The position numbers and the translations under genes are program-made. From positions 41,446,016 through 41,510,015 of the forward strand of contig CM055092.1 of assembly GCA_029204225.1 (NCBI GenBank): a stretch of 64,000 nucleotides of DNA, given 5' to 3'. Below are positions 23,977 through 36,793 of the stretch, piece by piece. This DNA is from Diphasiastrum complanatum (Eukaryota > Streptophyta > Lycopodiopsida > Lycopodiales > Lycopodiaceae). The notes beneath the pieces are model-generated. The model ran no database searches and was not told where the DNA came from. It worked only from the letters and a program-made list of their open reading frames with translations. How positions within the stretch are numbered: position 1 is the first letter of the stretch; every line of letters begins with the position of its first letter.

Positions 23977-26900
23977 TCAAATGTAATATTTCTTGAGTCT
24001 GGACCCATTAATTTGTGTCGGTAATAGTTCGCTTTCAAGTGATTGGAGTTGTACAGAACCATTCTTAAACACCTCTAGAACTTTATAAGGTCCGAGCCAT
24101 CTCATATGAAGTTTTCCAGGGAACTTTTGATGTCGACTATCATAGATCAACGCAAAGTCATCAACTTTAAGATCACATTTTCTAATACGACTATCATACT
24201 TTTTCTTTCGTTGTTCCTGGATTTCTTTCGTTGATTTTTGTGAATATGCACGAGCTATAGATAGTTCTTCAATAGTGGTCAACCTTTTGTTGATACATTC
24301 TGCATCTGTTTGTTGAGCTTAAATATAAAAAGTTGTCAACTCAAATTCAATAGGCAAAATAGGATGCATACCATAAGTAAGAAAATATGGTGTTTGCTTC
24401 GTCGTGATCTTTTCTATATTACGATAAGCCCAGAGAACTGATGTTAATTTTTGATCCCAATCAGTTGCATGTGCAATAGTAATCTTGTTCAGGATCTTGC
24501 ATAGTATTCCATTAGCTCTCTCAATCAACCCGTTTGCTTTTGGATTATAAGGGATTGTCTTTCTGTGTTTAATCAAAAAATATGTTGTCAGCAGCCGTAT
24601 TGTGTCATTTAGAAAATGTGTACCACGGTCACTTACTAGTTCAAGAGGACAACCATATCTTGTGATTATAGTCTTGAATAAAAATGCCACGACAGTTTTC
24701 GCATCGTTTCGTTTCGTCGCTTCTGCTTCAACATTCTTTGTAGCATTATCTGTTGCAACAAGAATATAATGACACTTTGTATGTCAAGTCACAGGTTTAA
24801 TTGGACCGACAAAGTCAATCCCCCACTTTTCAAATGGTGCAAGAGGCAAGATTGGTGTCAACGGCCAATTCATTGCTTTTGTTGGCTTACCAGATCTTTG
24901 GTATGGATCACATGAACGAATATAATTCGATACATTCTTGAACATAGCTGGCCACCAGTACTTGACAGTCAATATCTTATTAATAGTGGTCTTTAAAGCA
25001 AAGTGTCCTCCAGCATCCTCTGAATTTAAGACTTGAATAACCTTTTTAATATCTGCTATTTCGAGACATCTTCTTAGTTGATGATCAGCACCAAGCTTGT
25101 ACAGGACATTGTTAATAATCGTATAAGGTACTACCTTATATTGAAAAACTGTCTTTTTCTCTAAATCATATCCATCCGAATATATCTGATCCTTAAGATA
25201 AGTAATGATATCAGAATATAACGAATTCCTAGATGAAATTTCAAATAGATTTTTGTCTAAAAAATCATCATTAATTGCTTTTTCAGTTTTTCTCGTGCTG
25301 AGTTGCGATAGATTATCAGCATTCCTATGATATTTTTCTTGGCAAAGTTCTACTCGATAAGTGAATTCCTGTAGAAGTAGAACCCATTGAGCAATTCGTC
25401 CTGATAAATCTGGTTTATTCACAAGATACTTTAGAGCATAGTGATCAACATGAAAAATGAAAGCATATCCCAGCAAATAATGCCGAAATTTCTTAACCGT
25501 AAAAATCATTTCGAGTGCTTCCTTTTCTATAACCGAATAGTTCTTTTCTGAGGCGTTGAGCTGTCGACTCACATAATATATGGGATGGTCTTTCTTCTTA
25601 TCATCCTTCTAGTTCAGACAGACGCCAATAGCAAATGTAGAAACATCAACATAACTATGAAATAGAATAGCCTAGTTGGGTGGTCTCAGAATAGGAATAT
25701 TGTTCTTCGAACGCTTTCTGCTATTCATTTGTCCACAAGTATTCCACTTGTTTCTTGAGTAGATGCGTAAGAGAAGCAACAATAGAAGCATGATTTTGGA
25801 TAAATCTTCAATAATAGCCGACATGTCCTAAGAAAGCTCTTAGTTCACATAGATTGGTTGGTATCTAGAGGTCCTTTATAAGTTCGACTTTATCTTTATC
25901 GACTTTTATTTCTTTGTTTGATATTTTGTGTCCAAGTAAAATTCCTTCTTTCATACCAAAAAAACATTTCTCTGAATGAAGGGAGAAACGAGTATCTTGA
26001 CATCGTTGTAATGTAAGTTTCAGCGTCGTAAACGTGTCTTTATATCACTATATACACATGAATCATCAATGAAAATTTTCAGAAAAGTTCTTAGGAAGAC
26101 AGCAAAAATTAACATCATAATTCGTTGAAAAGTCGCTGGTGCGTTGCAAAGATCAAAGACATTTTGTTGTAGGCATAAGTGCCCCAATCCATAGTAAAGG
26201 TGGTCTTTGAACGATCCTACTTTCTCACTCCAACCTGATTATAACCAGAGAAACTGTCATAGAAACTGTAACGCTCTTGACCAGTAACCTGATCTAAGAT
26301 AGAATCAACGAAGGGCAGAGGATGTTGATCCTTCCTTGTGGTGGCATTGAGCTTCCGGTAATCTTGGCATATTTGTATTTTGCCAGTCTTCTTCTTTGGA
26401 ACAACAACAATGGGAGAAACTCATTCACTACTTAAGATGGGATAGATAATACCTGCCTTAGGGTGCTTGTTGAGTTCGTCTTTAACCATGAGGGAGTACT
26501 TTGGATTGAGACGATCCTGCTGGTACAGCGTCTTCTTTAAGATCAATATGGTGTTCTCAGAATTCTGCAGGTATACCTTTCAAATTGTCGAGCGACTAGG
26601 CAAAAACATCTTGGTACTCCTTCAATAATTCCGTGAATTTCACTAATTCCGATTCTCTAAGTGACTTTGAAACATGCACAAATTTGCTAGGTGCAAGTTT
26701 AATTAGTTCAGTAGAATCTGGTAGAATGATACCTTCTATCATACTGGCCTTAGTATGGCCATGTATTTCGCGCATGGTTGACTCCATAGATATATTCTTT
26801 TCGTCAGCTTGGTTCTTATTACCAAAATCATGTTCAGATTCATCACTCGAATCATCATTAGACTCTTTAGAGTTCGTGTCTGCAACTTTTATTTCTTCAT

Positions 26901-27330
26901 TCAAAACATCCGCTTCAGCGTTGCAGGCATCAACGAATTCTTCTTCGTCCGTATTCTCATAGCATTCAAAATATTGCACTTTGATGTCATATGCATTAAA
27001 AAAAAAATTGAAGGCATAAGAAGAATCTTCTGAGGTAAAACTGGTGTCAGACAAAGGAGTTTCACCTTCATATTTGTCACGACTCCAGGTGATTATTTGT
27101 TTTGCTAGCTTACCTCGATTATTGGTCTCACTAGTCTGAAATCTCAACTCTCTGGATTTCCAATGAACACTTGCGTTTGATTGATAAAGCCACGACCGTC
27201 CAATTAGCATAGAATAAGATGACAAACCAACTGGTTTGATAACTATGAAATTCACTGTGAAAGGCTTGGCTTGAATATAAACAGTGACATCCTTCAATTC
27301 TCCAACAGGTTTTTGTCTCACTTCTAAGGC
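23977..27330 (-). pseudogene. Ty3/Gypsy pol (PR-RT-RNase H-integrase)
   Basis: Order on the minus strand: a protease-region segment (27321-26596; a LIGRSWLYQSNASVHW phrase, then an acidic linker and LLKEYQDVFA); RT (about 26595-25600), with several stops but a VVPKKKTGKI block and an intact FIDD at about 26070; RNase H (25572-25250; ASEKNYSVIEKEALEMIF, HYLLGYAFIFHVDH); integrase zinc region (about 25030-24880), where the last Cys of the HHCC site appears as Tyr (CDPYQR); integrase core (24760-24330), with ATDN, SDRGTHF and NPKANGLIERAN; and a C-terminal segment (24282-23977). Breaks near 24784 and 24690 and the RT stops make it inactive. No chromodomain was seen. gag is not directly upstream. 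Confidence 0.9.
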
Positions 27331-28292
27331 TCATTAGAGATGCATAGGGGCTTCTATCAGGTCCAGCAAGCAATCATAGGCTTAGATCATGCAAAAAATG
27401 CATTTTTGGACTCCAACAACAAGCAAAACTTCAACATAATGGTGCCTAACCTCACTCAACCAAATTGAATACATGATGGCTCAAATTAGAGGCAATCCAT
27501 CATATCTTTAAGCTTGTAACAAGATCCAACTTGTTCAGACCTCCATTTGATAGGTATTCATGCTCAAAAGTCCTCAAAAATACACTATTTCTTGACTTTT
27601 TGAGACTCTTAATGGTGTCCATTCCTAACAAAATTTCATGAAAGCCTTAGGACAGTTTAATTACACCTCTAAAAATGTGCATGCAAAATATTGGCCATGA
27701 ATTTTATGAAAATCTTCAAAATTAGTCCAAAGTTAGTCCAAAAACCATGTTTTTTGACCAAAAATTTGTGGATCAAATCCACAACTAAGTGAAACTAGAC
27801 CCAGATTTCTGTAAATCAATTACATGTAAGCACTACAAGTTCTGATTTCAATCAATTATGGATTCCATACGAGCCCATTTCTAGCCCAAAAAATCCTATT
27901 TTTGGTCCAAAATCACTATCTAAGCATCCTTTTGACTTTTCAACCGACATGCAATCATTAGATCCAATCAATAATGACTGTAAAGCAACAAGTAAAATCT
28001 GAAAAACATACTAGATCTATAACTATGATAAATTTTGAACAAAAATTTCCAATTCTAGGTGAAAAATCACAAAAAAATCGTTAAAAATCCATTGATTTCC
28101 ATCAAAATCTATGGAGAAAATCCATAATCATGATCCATAGGCTGAAAGTACACCAAATTTAGAGAATACACTTACTTGGAGATCAATTTCACCACCTAGA
28201 AGTAACAAGCAAGGAGAAACCACCAAAAAGCTGGGAAAAAACAAGAAGTAGCTCCACCTTCCGATCGATGCAAACCCTTGCTCTGATACCAC
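27331..28292. other. Non-coding leader-like region
   Basis: There is no open frame with coding character. The right end holds a primer-binding site for initiator tRNA-Met (28275-28291, TGGTATCAGAGCAAGGG on the minus strand) next to the LTR at 28293, so at least its right part is retrotransposon leader. Confidence 0.5.
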
Positions 28293-28718
28293 TGTAAGGA
28301 TCGCCTAGTAAAGATTTGACTAGAACCTGTTGCATGCAACCAAAAGGACACCTGTGGAGCAAAGCCACCCAACCTACAGGAAATGGCTACTACCATGGTG
28401 AATGAATGCAAGAGAGGAGGGGCTCCTGGCTACAATGAAACTCTAATAGGTAGATGGGCGAGTTTCCACTAGTATATATTCTCTTCCATGAGGAGAGAAT
28501 ATTTCTCTTAGGATCCTCATGCAGCCTAGAATAGCAATTGACCTCCTATTCTTGGATTATAGTAGTCAGACACCATGCATGTGCTCCTATGTTCAATTAT
28601 AGGTCTGGGTCCTCATATGAATATTAATTACTTTATCGGCCAAGCCCAGAATGATGAGGCATAACCAATAACCATATACACTGGAGTGACCGGCTATCCA
28701 TGTCAGGACTTATTACGA
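28293..28718 (-). repeat. 5' LTR, about 425 bp (minus)
   Basis: The primer-binding site lies directly to the left, and on the minus strand the LTR ends ...TCCTTACA. The right end is taken at the break in Copia gag-protease coding sequence (28719), where it opens with GTAATAAGTCC, presumably a decayed TGTAATA. It is inserted into the Copia gag-PR gene on its right. Confidence 0.6.
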
Positions 28719-29703
28719 ATCGAGAAGAAATCCTTTTGGAATGTCATGTGGGAACTGATAGTGAAAACTAGCCCCACTATCAATCCACCATGTGTCATTG
28801 GAGTAGCTCTTGCTTGTTGGTGTAGATGCCATCAAGGATGAATCACCTTCATCCTCATCTTCCTTAAGTGTAAGGTTTCCTTGCTTGCTCTCATTTTGTG
28901 CATTCTTCTTTTTGTAGCACTAGGATGCAAAGTGCCCCTTCTTTCCAGAAAAGAAGGAATTTTTGTTTGGATTTGTCTTTCTTTATTTCTTTAGAGCTTG
29001 ATGTTTGATCATCACTCTTGGCCTCCTTGCTTTGGATCTTCTTCTTGGACTTTATTTTTCCTTTGCTTGAGAAGCTTGCCTTCTTATCTCCATCATGTAG
29101 CTTCAAGGAACCAATCCTATTTCTTACATATTGGATCCTACTCTCCTCGGCTACAATCACACTATGGAGCTTGTCAATTGAAGGTAAGGATTCTTGTATG
29201 GCAAAACTTTGTACTAGATTGGAGAACTCATCTCCAAGAACATTTAGAATGATTTGCACAAGCTCATCATCATGGATTCTTTCACTAATAATGGAAAGCT
29301 CCTTATTGAGTGACTTGATTCTCAAGACATAATCTTGAGCACTCTCTTCACTATATCTCATGCTTTGTAGAACCTTGTTTCCAAGCATTAGCACTCAAGA
29401 GTTATTTTTGGATTTATGAATCCCTTTCATGGAGTTCCAAGCCTCCTTGGCTGAGGTACATGAGGCTACTTCTTTGAGGAGTTCATTAATAGCATTCATT
29501 TTTATACAATGCAATGCTAGCCTAGCTCTCTTCTTGTACTTCACTAGATCTTGTCCACCTAGAAGCTCTTCCTCCTCACCAATAACAAGATCAAACAAGT
29601 CTTGGAGCACTAGAAGTGACTCCATTCTAACTTTTCAAATTTAATAGTTACTTGAATTTAGCCTCTCACTAGCTTCAAGAAGGTATGCACCAACTGAACC
29701 CAT
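28719..29703 (-). pseudogene. Copia gag-protease fragment
   Basis: The start at 29703 (GSVGAYLLEASERLNSSNY) runs through the gag helices (LVLQDLFDLVIG, KKRARLALHCIKMN), EESAQDYVLRIKSLNKELS and a Lys/Ser-rich linker. The zinc knuckle near 28940 is disrupted by a frameshift. The protease start WWIDSGAS is at about 28760. It is cut at 28719 by the LTR insertion. A stop near 29640 and a frame break near 29395 show decay. It is very similar to gag B (48383-49550). Confidence 0.85.
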
Positions 29704-30077
29704 CTTAAGTACAGCACAAAGTACTATTAGGCTCTACCTACTCTCTTTTTTATAATCTAGCCACAAGGCTACTCATTTGAATCTCACAAAACTCAAGGAG
29801 TAAGATCTATAATGATCTTAAATGCAAAAGGACTTGGGAAACAAAATTCTACACACACTATTCACTTGAAAAAGATTGGATTTGACTCTTGGAAGTGCAT
29901 AAGCCTTCCTATGATGATTCAAATGGATATTAGTCTCTCTCTAGGACTAAAAACATCAGCATCCTCACTCACTCTCAATGATTAAGAGATATCCCAATGA
30001 TCTATCACCATTTCACGTCAAGTCCCTAATGAGGCAATTGAACAATTAATCACCTATTTCACTCTCTCAAATTTGTA

Positions 30078-30337
30078 TGAAGCACAAACATGAAGAGAGT
30101 GCACAAGAGTATGTGCTTAGAATCAAATCTTTGAAGAAATAATTGGCATCCATTGGAGAGAAAATCCATGATAATGAGCTAGTGCAAGTCATTTTAAATG
30201 GACTTGGTAATGAATACACCACTCTCGTCCAAAGCTTTGCCATTCAAGGCCATCTACCTTCCATTGACAAGCTTCACAATGTACTTGTGGTCGAGGAGAG
30301 TAGAATGCATCATCTCAAAGCAAGGATGGGATCCATG
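30078..30337 (+). pseudogene. Copia gag middle fragment
   Basis: The plus strand encodes ESAQEYVLRIKSL, a stop at about 30140, then ASIGEKIHDNELVQVILNGL and LPSIDKLHNVLVVEESRMHH. It is interrupted at 30338 by the LTR of a minus-strand Copia. Beyond that insertion the plus-strand sequence resumes at about 31605 with integrase, so a large internal deletion is also present. The left border with the minus-strand gag leader is at about 30060. Confidence 0.8.
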
Positions 30338-31281
30338 TGTTGGAAAGAGGTGTGTAAAAGATAGGTCAAATTCAAATAAAAAGAATTCGAATGACAAGAA
30401 AGAAAACTTATCGTGTCGAATAAGATTCGAAAATAATTCAAACGACAAGAAAGAAAACTTATCGTGCGCAGCAAAATAAACTATCTTCCTCTTTCTTTAT
30501 GCATGACTACGCCTATCAATTTTGAACAAAACAATAGTGATAGAAATCACATTTGATCTTATAGTAACTAACTTTGAAGTCATTAGTACTACAATGATTT
30601 CATGGCCAAACATTAAGCATCGAAACATCAGACAAATAATTAGTCGCGAAGAACTACAAAAATGCATACATTCTGAGATGAGGCTGAACACAATAAGAAG
30701 ATAGTATTAATTCTATATGAAAGCGAAACAGATGTAAATGAGTACAACAAGTTGCTGACTGGAGCCACATAACCTAAGCTATCTCTGAGCGGCTAAAATG
30801 TAAGCCTGAATTAAGCGCAACTACTGATAAGCAGTAAGCGCAATAGCAATCTCTAATCAACTCTAAAGAACTGAGCTAGAATGCTCAAGAGTGTTCAAGC
30901 TCATAGGCTTGAAAGAGAGAGAGGTAACTATTCAATACTTGATCTGAGAATCATCATCATGTTGAAATATGAATAGCTATTTATACTAAACAATTAGGTC
31001 ATCAAAAATGTCATCCATTGGCTGTGATGTGTTGGCATCCATCGAGTTAGGACTTCTCATAAACTACTTGCTGATGGATTAATGCAAGTCAGTGGCTTTG
31101 GTAATAGACAGTTTGTCTGCAAAAATGAACAACTGTCACTCTGCAAAAAATGTGACACTGTGAGCCATTTTCGAGTAGTTACGCAGACTGCGTAAAAATA
31201 CGAAGAAAGTTGCAGGTTTGGATAAAAGTTGGACGAAGATTAAAATGTCGATTTGTCAATTAGTGGGAGAATAATCCAACA
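30338..31281 (-). repeat. Copia 3' LTR, about 944 bp
   Basis: On the minus strand the tract AGAGGGAG is followed at 31281 by TGTTGGATTATTC. The left end at 30338 gives ...CTTTCCAACA, so the ends are TGTTGG/CCAACA. It is related to the LTR ending at 17119. Confidence 0.8.
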
Positions 31282-31288
31282 CTCCCTC

Positions 31289-31604
31289 TTAATTTGTATC
31301 CATGAATGCCTTGACCTTTAAACTTAGTTCTGCACAAAACTTCATGTGTGCATCCAAGCTTAATGCTTTAGTAAAAATATTCGTCGTCATATCTTGCGTT
31401 TGACAGTACTGCAATCTGACCTCTTTGTTGAGAACTTTCCTTCTGACATAATGATACTTAAGTTTAATGTGCTTACTTCTAGAATTAAATCTAGGGTTGG
31501 TTGACAAGGCAATGGCACTTTGATTATCACAAAATAATAATGTCGAAGCATATTGATTCAGACTGATATCTAAAAGTAAGTTTCTCAACCAAATTGCTTT
31601 GAGA
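31289..31604 (-). pseudogene. Copia RNase H C-terminal fragment
   Basis: The minus-strand frame gives IWLRNLLLDISLNQYASTLL, FCDNQSAIALS, RSKHIKLKYHYVRRK and TNIFTKALSL, ending in a stop near the LTR. The catalytic Asp of CDNQSA is present, but the upstream part is cut at about 31604. It belongs to the TGTTGG LTR family, with the same tail as at 17120-17690. Confidence 0.85.
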
Positions 31605-31828
31605 TTAGATGCCTCTCTACCCATTGGGGAGATGCTATTACATGTGCAAATGTTTTATGTAATAGGCTTCTTGATATTGCCATTGGTGGAATCACACCAT
31701 TTGAAGCATTGTATGGAAAAAAGCCAAATCTAAAAGTTTTGAAAGTTTTTGGATGTATTTGTTATGTCCACATTCCTTTATAAGGAAGGAAGAAAGAAGA
31801 TGCTACTTCATTTAAAAGCATTTTTGTT
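31605..31828 (+). pseudogene. Copia integrase C-terminal fragment
   Basis: The plus strand reads LDAS, then a frame with HWGDAITCANVLCNRLLD, GGITPFEALYGKKPNLKVLK and VFGCICYVHIPL, a stop, then KKEDATSFKSIFVGYS. There are two frame breaks. It is cut by the LTR that begins at about 31829. It is very close to the same region of element B (54190-54420). Confidence 0.8.
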
Positions 31829-32494
31829 GGCTATAGTTGTTAGATTTTATAGTTATTACCTTATAAATGTAAATGCTTTGATATCCATGTGGATCCACAC
31901 ATGTGAGGACCTATCCACAAGTGTGAAATGTTAAGCATAAAGTTCAGATCCATTGTATACACATTTCATTTGAGTCAAATCTCAAATCTCCTAATTCCTA
32001 GAATGTAGGAATCTAAAAAGTCAACACTAGCCACCAATGATGATGACATGGCAAATTAGTGAAATCTTACCCAAAGTGGATATGGATAAGCACTATGAGT
32101 TGTCTCACACGTGTTGGAAGTGGCTTAGAGAGAGACTATGATGATATTGTATTTCATCCATGATGGATCCATTTTGAGGCTAATGATGAGAAACATTGAT
32201 TTTGGGAGAAATCTAAGTGTTTTCACTCTACTATGCATGTTCTTTGTGAAGGAATGCTTATGATGTTATAAGTTATCATTTTTGCTGTTAGCAGGCCGTC
32301 CACCTATTGTAATTCACATGTGTGAAGGCTTTTGATCATTATTTTTTATTCCATTCTTGCTTGGATGTATAGAAATTGTCAAGTAGAAGCTAGTTTTGGA
32401 TGCCAGTTTGGAGATAAATCAATATTCCAAGTTTCCAATCACTCTTATTGATCTTTTGTAGATTTGTTTGAGTCCTATTCTTTGATTTTTGACA
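31829..32494 (+). repeat. Copia 5' LTR with primer-binding site
   Basis: The right end is firm: ...TTTTTGACA is followed by TGGTATCAAATCC (32495-32507), a decayed initiator tRNA-Met primer-binding site. The left end (TGTTAGATTTT at about 31829) is inferred from the break in integrase coding. It holds CACATGTGTG at 32315-32324. The element body beyond about 32510 is missing and Helitron-type sequence follows. Confidence 0.6.
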
Positions 32495-32699
32495 TGGTAT
32501 CAAATCCAAGTCTAAAAGCATAGATAAGTATAGGTTACGAATTGCATAATAACTTTTGTCAGAGTGCGCTTCGAAATGTTGTATCGACATCTTGTTCGTC
32601 TTGATCGAATCCGGGATCAAAATAGAAAATAGTTTATAAAAGTGTTTCAAAATCCTGCAAATTTGAAATATGCTATAAAAATAATATGATTTTCATATG

Positions 32700-33850
32700 T
32701 TTAATGTAATAAAGTAAAAGAATAGAATGGAAAATAAATAAATAAAAATAGAGGTGATTTGTTACCTTCTATAGGATCTTCGTGATGTTCATGCACATAG
32801 GTTTCACCCGCACGTTTATGTGTTGTGATGTATGTGCTCATAGTGTAACTATTTTGAAACTCATCTTTGTATTGTTCCGGATCGATTCCGCAGGCATTCA
32901 ATAGGAACATTTGTCGGTTTTTGGAAAAGCTTGTGAAAGTTTTTACCATAAAAGTCGTTATTAGAATTAAATTACGAATTCCGAATAGTTAAAAGCGTTA
33001 TTTTTTTTAGGTATTTTATTCGAGTCTAAAAAAATGATTCATGATATTCATAACAATGTACCTTTTGAGCCTTTGTGAGTTTTTGTAATGCCATATCGGA
33101 TCTTTGCCTTCAAGTACAATTGGAATATTAGAAATGAAATATTTCGGATATGATACTTTTAGAACAATAAATAATCAAGTAATGTGTCACAAAAATCAGA
33201 TCATATTGTCAATATTAATTACTTGTTTGATTTATAATGGCTGGTGTTGAATCAAAATCTGCAGGTATTAGTTTGCGTGTGAGAAATATGTGTTGTCGTC
33301 TTGTCACTCGAGATAACATAACATAAGTTAATCTTGGACATAAACTGTTTTGAATATCAATTATTGCAGTGTTGCTGATTGTTATGGCTTGCGATTTATG
33401 AGCTGTAATAGTGTATGCTAATGTTAAAGGGAAAGTGCATTTGTAATATATTTTAGAATTGTATCTCAATGTCCTAATAGTTGATGGCATAATTTTCATT
33501 TTTTTGTTAGATCCATCGATTGTTATCGTGATAGAATCGATTTCATTCGTTTGATTCGAATGCGCATAGTCTTGAATCATTCTGGTCGTTCGATTAACTA
33601 TTCCGTTTGTTATGTCTAGATTCGCAAGAACAATGATCTTTGCATTCTTTGCAATTTGGTCTAGTTGATGAAATGACGAGTCCTCAAGCCATGATTTTAA
33701 TTCTAGATTGTCTGATGCATTTGTTTCAACTGGTACGTTTATGATATTTTTTTCTTCGAAGAGTTTCTGTAATGCACATTTGTTATACGTTTTGACATAT
33801 TAGAAATTGTTAATGACTCTTCAATTGCAGATAGATTAGAAAAACTCTAC
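32700..33850 (-). pseudogene. Helitron PIF1-like helicase C-terminus
   Basis: The minus strand encodes KNAKIIVLANLDITNGIVNR, then a Ser/Thr-rich link, YKCTFPLTLAYTITAHKSQA (helicase motif with HKSQ) and RLTYVMLSRVTRRQHIF (motif VI-like). These are the signature end of the PIF1-family helicase of RepHel proteins. Walker A/B motifs were not found. The frame to the left (32949-32701) is open but has no motif. A stop near 33800 separates upstream sequence. Confidence 0.8.
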
Positions 33851-34870
33851 ATCAAAATGTTTAGATCTCAAAAAATGCGAGTTTGTAATAACTTAAGTAG
33901 TCGTCCACCACTCTCGCGTAAATATTGGTATTTGAAACGTCGATCTTATATTTGAATTTTTTTAGCACATTTTATCGATTCGCAATTTTAATATAAATTC
34001 ATATCTTTAGTTCAGCTACCTATGCATTCTTCTATGATATTTTGAATAACTTCGTTTTTTTTTTTTTCAAACTCAATTGAACAACATTGCCATTAGCACT
34101 GAAAATTACTTACAAGACATAATCAGTTAGTAATTGTTCCAATTCCGACATTGTTCTTTATCAGCTTCCATTTGAAATGTTTTTATCTTGTAAAATAATC
34201 GCAAAACACATTTTTGTAATTACTAACTAGTGAGCATGGCACTTTGTGTTTGTTTGTTCAATGTGAATGATAGAGTATAGATGCCATGGGAAGAAATCTC
34301 AATATGTGCACTTCAATGTTTTGTATTATTCTTTAATGTTGAGAGTACATAAAAGATATTAAGAATGTATGTCTTATAGTCCCTTGTAAACATACTTTTT
34401 TGGCATTACCTGTGGCCAATTTAGAGAGGTTAAAGAATGAAAGGCTATATGAGTGGCTAAATTCGTCCATTCTAATTTGTTTAGTCTTATTACATCGTAT
34501 GAAAAATAGCATAATTACTTGATTGTAGTAATGATATTTTTTATCTATGTTTTGGAGTTCCAACATTCTCATACGTATTGGTTTTTGGCATTATTCTAAA
34601 GTCAAACTAATATTAAAGGAGATATTTTGTAAGTTAGTAAGTCCATCAAATTGTACAAGTTCAAAAAAAGTTTTTTTTTTTTAGCAAGTGATTCCACCTT
34701 TCAAGAGGTCACACATATATGGATCACCCACAACTCACTTGCCAATTTCTTATTTTTATCATTCACAATAAAGCCTTCCATAAGGCATAATATTGATGTA
34801 AAAAATATATGAATTTATCTACTAAAGGTAGACATGGGTTCATAGAGTCACATATTTTATTGAGAACTCT
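33851..34870. other. AT-rich non-coding stretch
   Basis: No motif and no long frame with a start codon. It lies where the Rep core of the minus-strand Helitron should be, so it is an insertion or a decayed filler. Confidence 0.35.
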
Positions 34871-36143
34871 TTAGTTGGGATAATAATGATGAAGTAAACA
34901 AGAGTGAAGTTTTTTTGTGGATAGTCTATGAGGGTTGGATGAGTCAGTGTTTTTCCATCTCATCTTATCAAGTAATATTAATAGTTTTTGGATTTGTATT
35001 ATGGATGGAAAAGAATACGTTGTTGCACTATTAGTAGGTTGCAAAACATTTCTAAAAATCTGTTCTTTGTTTGCATTTGGATGTTTATTAACGAATTCGA
35101 TAATGTCTTTTTGCAAGACAACAGATGACACCTTTGTTGTTATCAAAATTGCTTGTCGTATTTGATACATTATAAGTAAATATGGTGGATATAGTGTAAA
35201 TGGCGAAAACAATGAATATAACGTATTTTCCCATCGTAATAACCGTGACCATATGGAAACAAAAATGGGTAAATTGCATTTCCTAATATGATGAATTGTT
35301 TTTGTTCAGTCATTAACAGGAATGCAGAAGCTTTTGTTCTAAACATCGATGTTTCTTTTCGTTCATGCGTTCTTGTTCTAATCCGTAAATTCGAATATGT
35401 ATATATGTCATCTTTTTGGATATTTTGTCTTCTACAATAGGGCGTTACGTCTTGCAGTAATATATATAGTCGTTCAAATGGATCAATTTCCATGTTTTTG
35501 AACGCATGTATTTCAGTTTTTAACATTTCATGAAACGAAGCTAATGATATAAACGGTAACACTTGAGTTTCGGTACTATATTCATATATGCTCAAAAAAG
35601 TCCTTGATATCGAATTGTGCAAAATATTTTGTCGTAACACATTTTCTAATTCTTCTTTATCATTTGTATATCTATTCGAATTGCAAGCAATGAGATTGTT
35701 GAAAAGCGATCTTTTTCCAAGTTGTCCTATCACGAACGAGTTTATGTGTCGAGTCACATCTACTGAAACATCTATTATGGAACAATTGTAAATGTGACAC
35801 ATCAATCTTAAAAAGAGAACGCAGATACGTAGGCGAAGAAAATACTATGTATTTTATTTGATCTGGATAAGTTTTACATAAAGTGCATGTATACCACTGT
35901 TTTTGTTCCTCATTTGTATATGTATATTTCCATAAAAAAAGTATTAGCTATTGCATAAGGTGGGACGTTTTCATTCGAATTTTGAAACTTCTTATTATGT
36001 TCTTTCTTGAAGAAAGTCGTACTTCCACATGTAGAACAACATTTCATTTGTTCGATAATTTCCATACAAAACGTTTTCCAAACATCTTGATATTCTTTTT
36101 GGCATTTTTTTTGAACTAAAATTTTATATGCTATAAAAAACAA
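34871..36143 (-). pseudogene. Helitron RepHel N-terminal part
   Basis: Minus-strand frames 36143-35910 and 35805-35170 look like the N-terminal region of a RepHel protein. A CSTCGSTTF zinc-knuckle-like pair comes first. A region with SRTFLSIYEYSTETQVLPFI and DVTPYCRRQNIQKDDIYTYS follows, then FIILGNAIYPFLFPYGHGYY, which corresponds to the conserved 'YP(L)LFPYG' segment. The frame 35212-34871 follows. The HUH Rep core and the first half of the helicase are missing between here and 33850, so this is a deletion remnant. Confidence 0.65.
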
Positions 36144-36793
36144 TAGACTTGTACTAAAATAACAAATTAAAATTCATAGCATTGAAATTGTATCATTTAT
36201 TCAATTTTGTAAGAAAAACAACATTTGAATAAAAAACAGAAAATAATTTTCAATATTTTGTAATAGATAAGAATTCTAAATGCAATACACATATTTCTCA
36301 TAACAATTGCATATAAAATTATATTCATTTTGATACAGAAAGAATGTCCAAATTCAAGATGAGAAATTTTTTCAAAGTTTGAAATTATTGGAGAATCATG
36401 ATATGTGTTGAGCTATCTTGTGTTCCTAAAAACGGTATCACCTATTGTAGTATAAATTGTTGGTAAAAGAGTTTGTACAAAGAATTCAAGAAAGAGTTTC
36501 TCAAATCTTTACAATTATAGTTCTTATACATCAATACTATTAGGTAGTATGAACTATCAATGGTATCTGACAATCTGATATCGTTTAATCTTACCATCCA
36601 ATGCTATTGGAAATATGATAAGATCATAAAATTCAAATAATTAATGACTAAGTTCAAAGCAATGTTAAACACATTTTTCGATCTATGAATATATGAAATG
36701 AAATGTTTTTAACTATTTTAAAAGGATATGAGTAGATTACAACCACATTTCGTTTTAGATCTATAGGATTATTACAAGTTCTACAAATTATAA

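Noticed and set aside
19398-27330. Single intact Gypsy element from gag to integrase
   Set aside because: On the minus strand gag lies downstream of pol, no LTR pair brackets them, and Copia sequence lies between, so they are separate or rearranged pieces.
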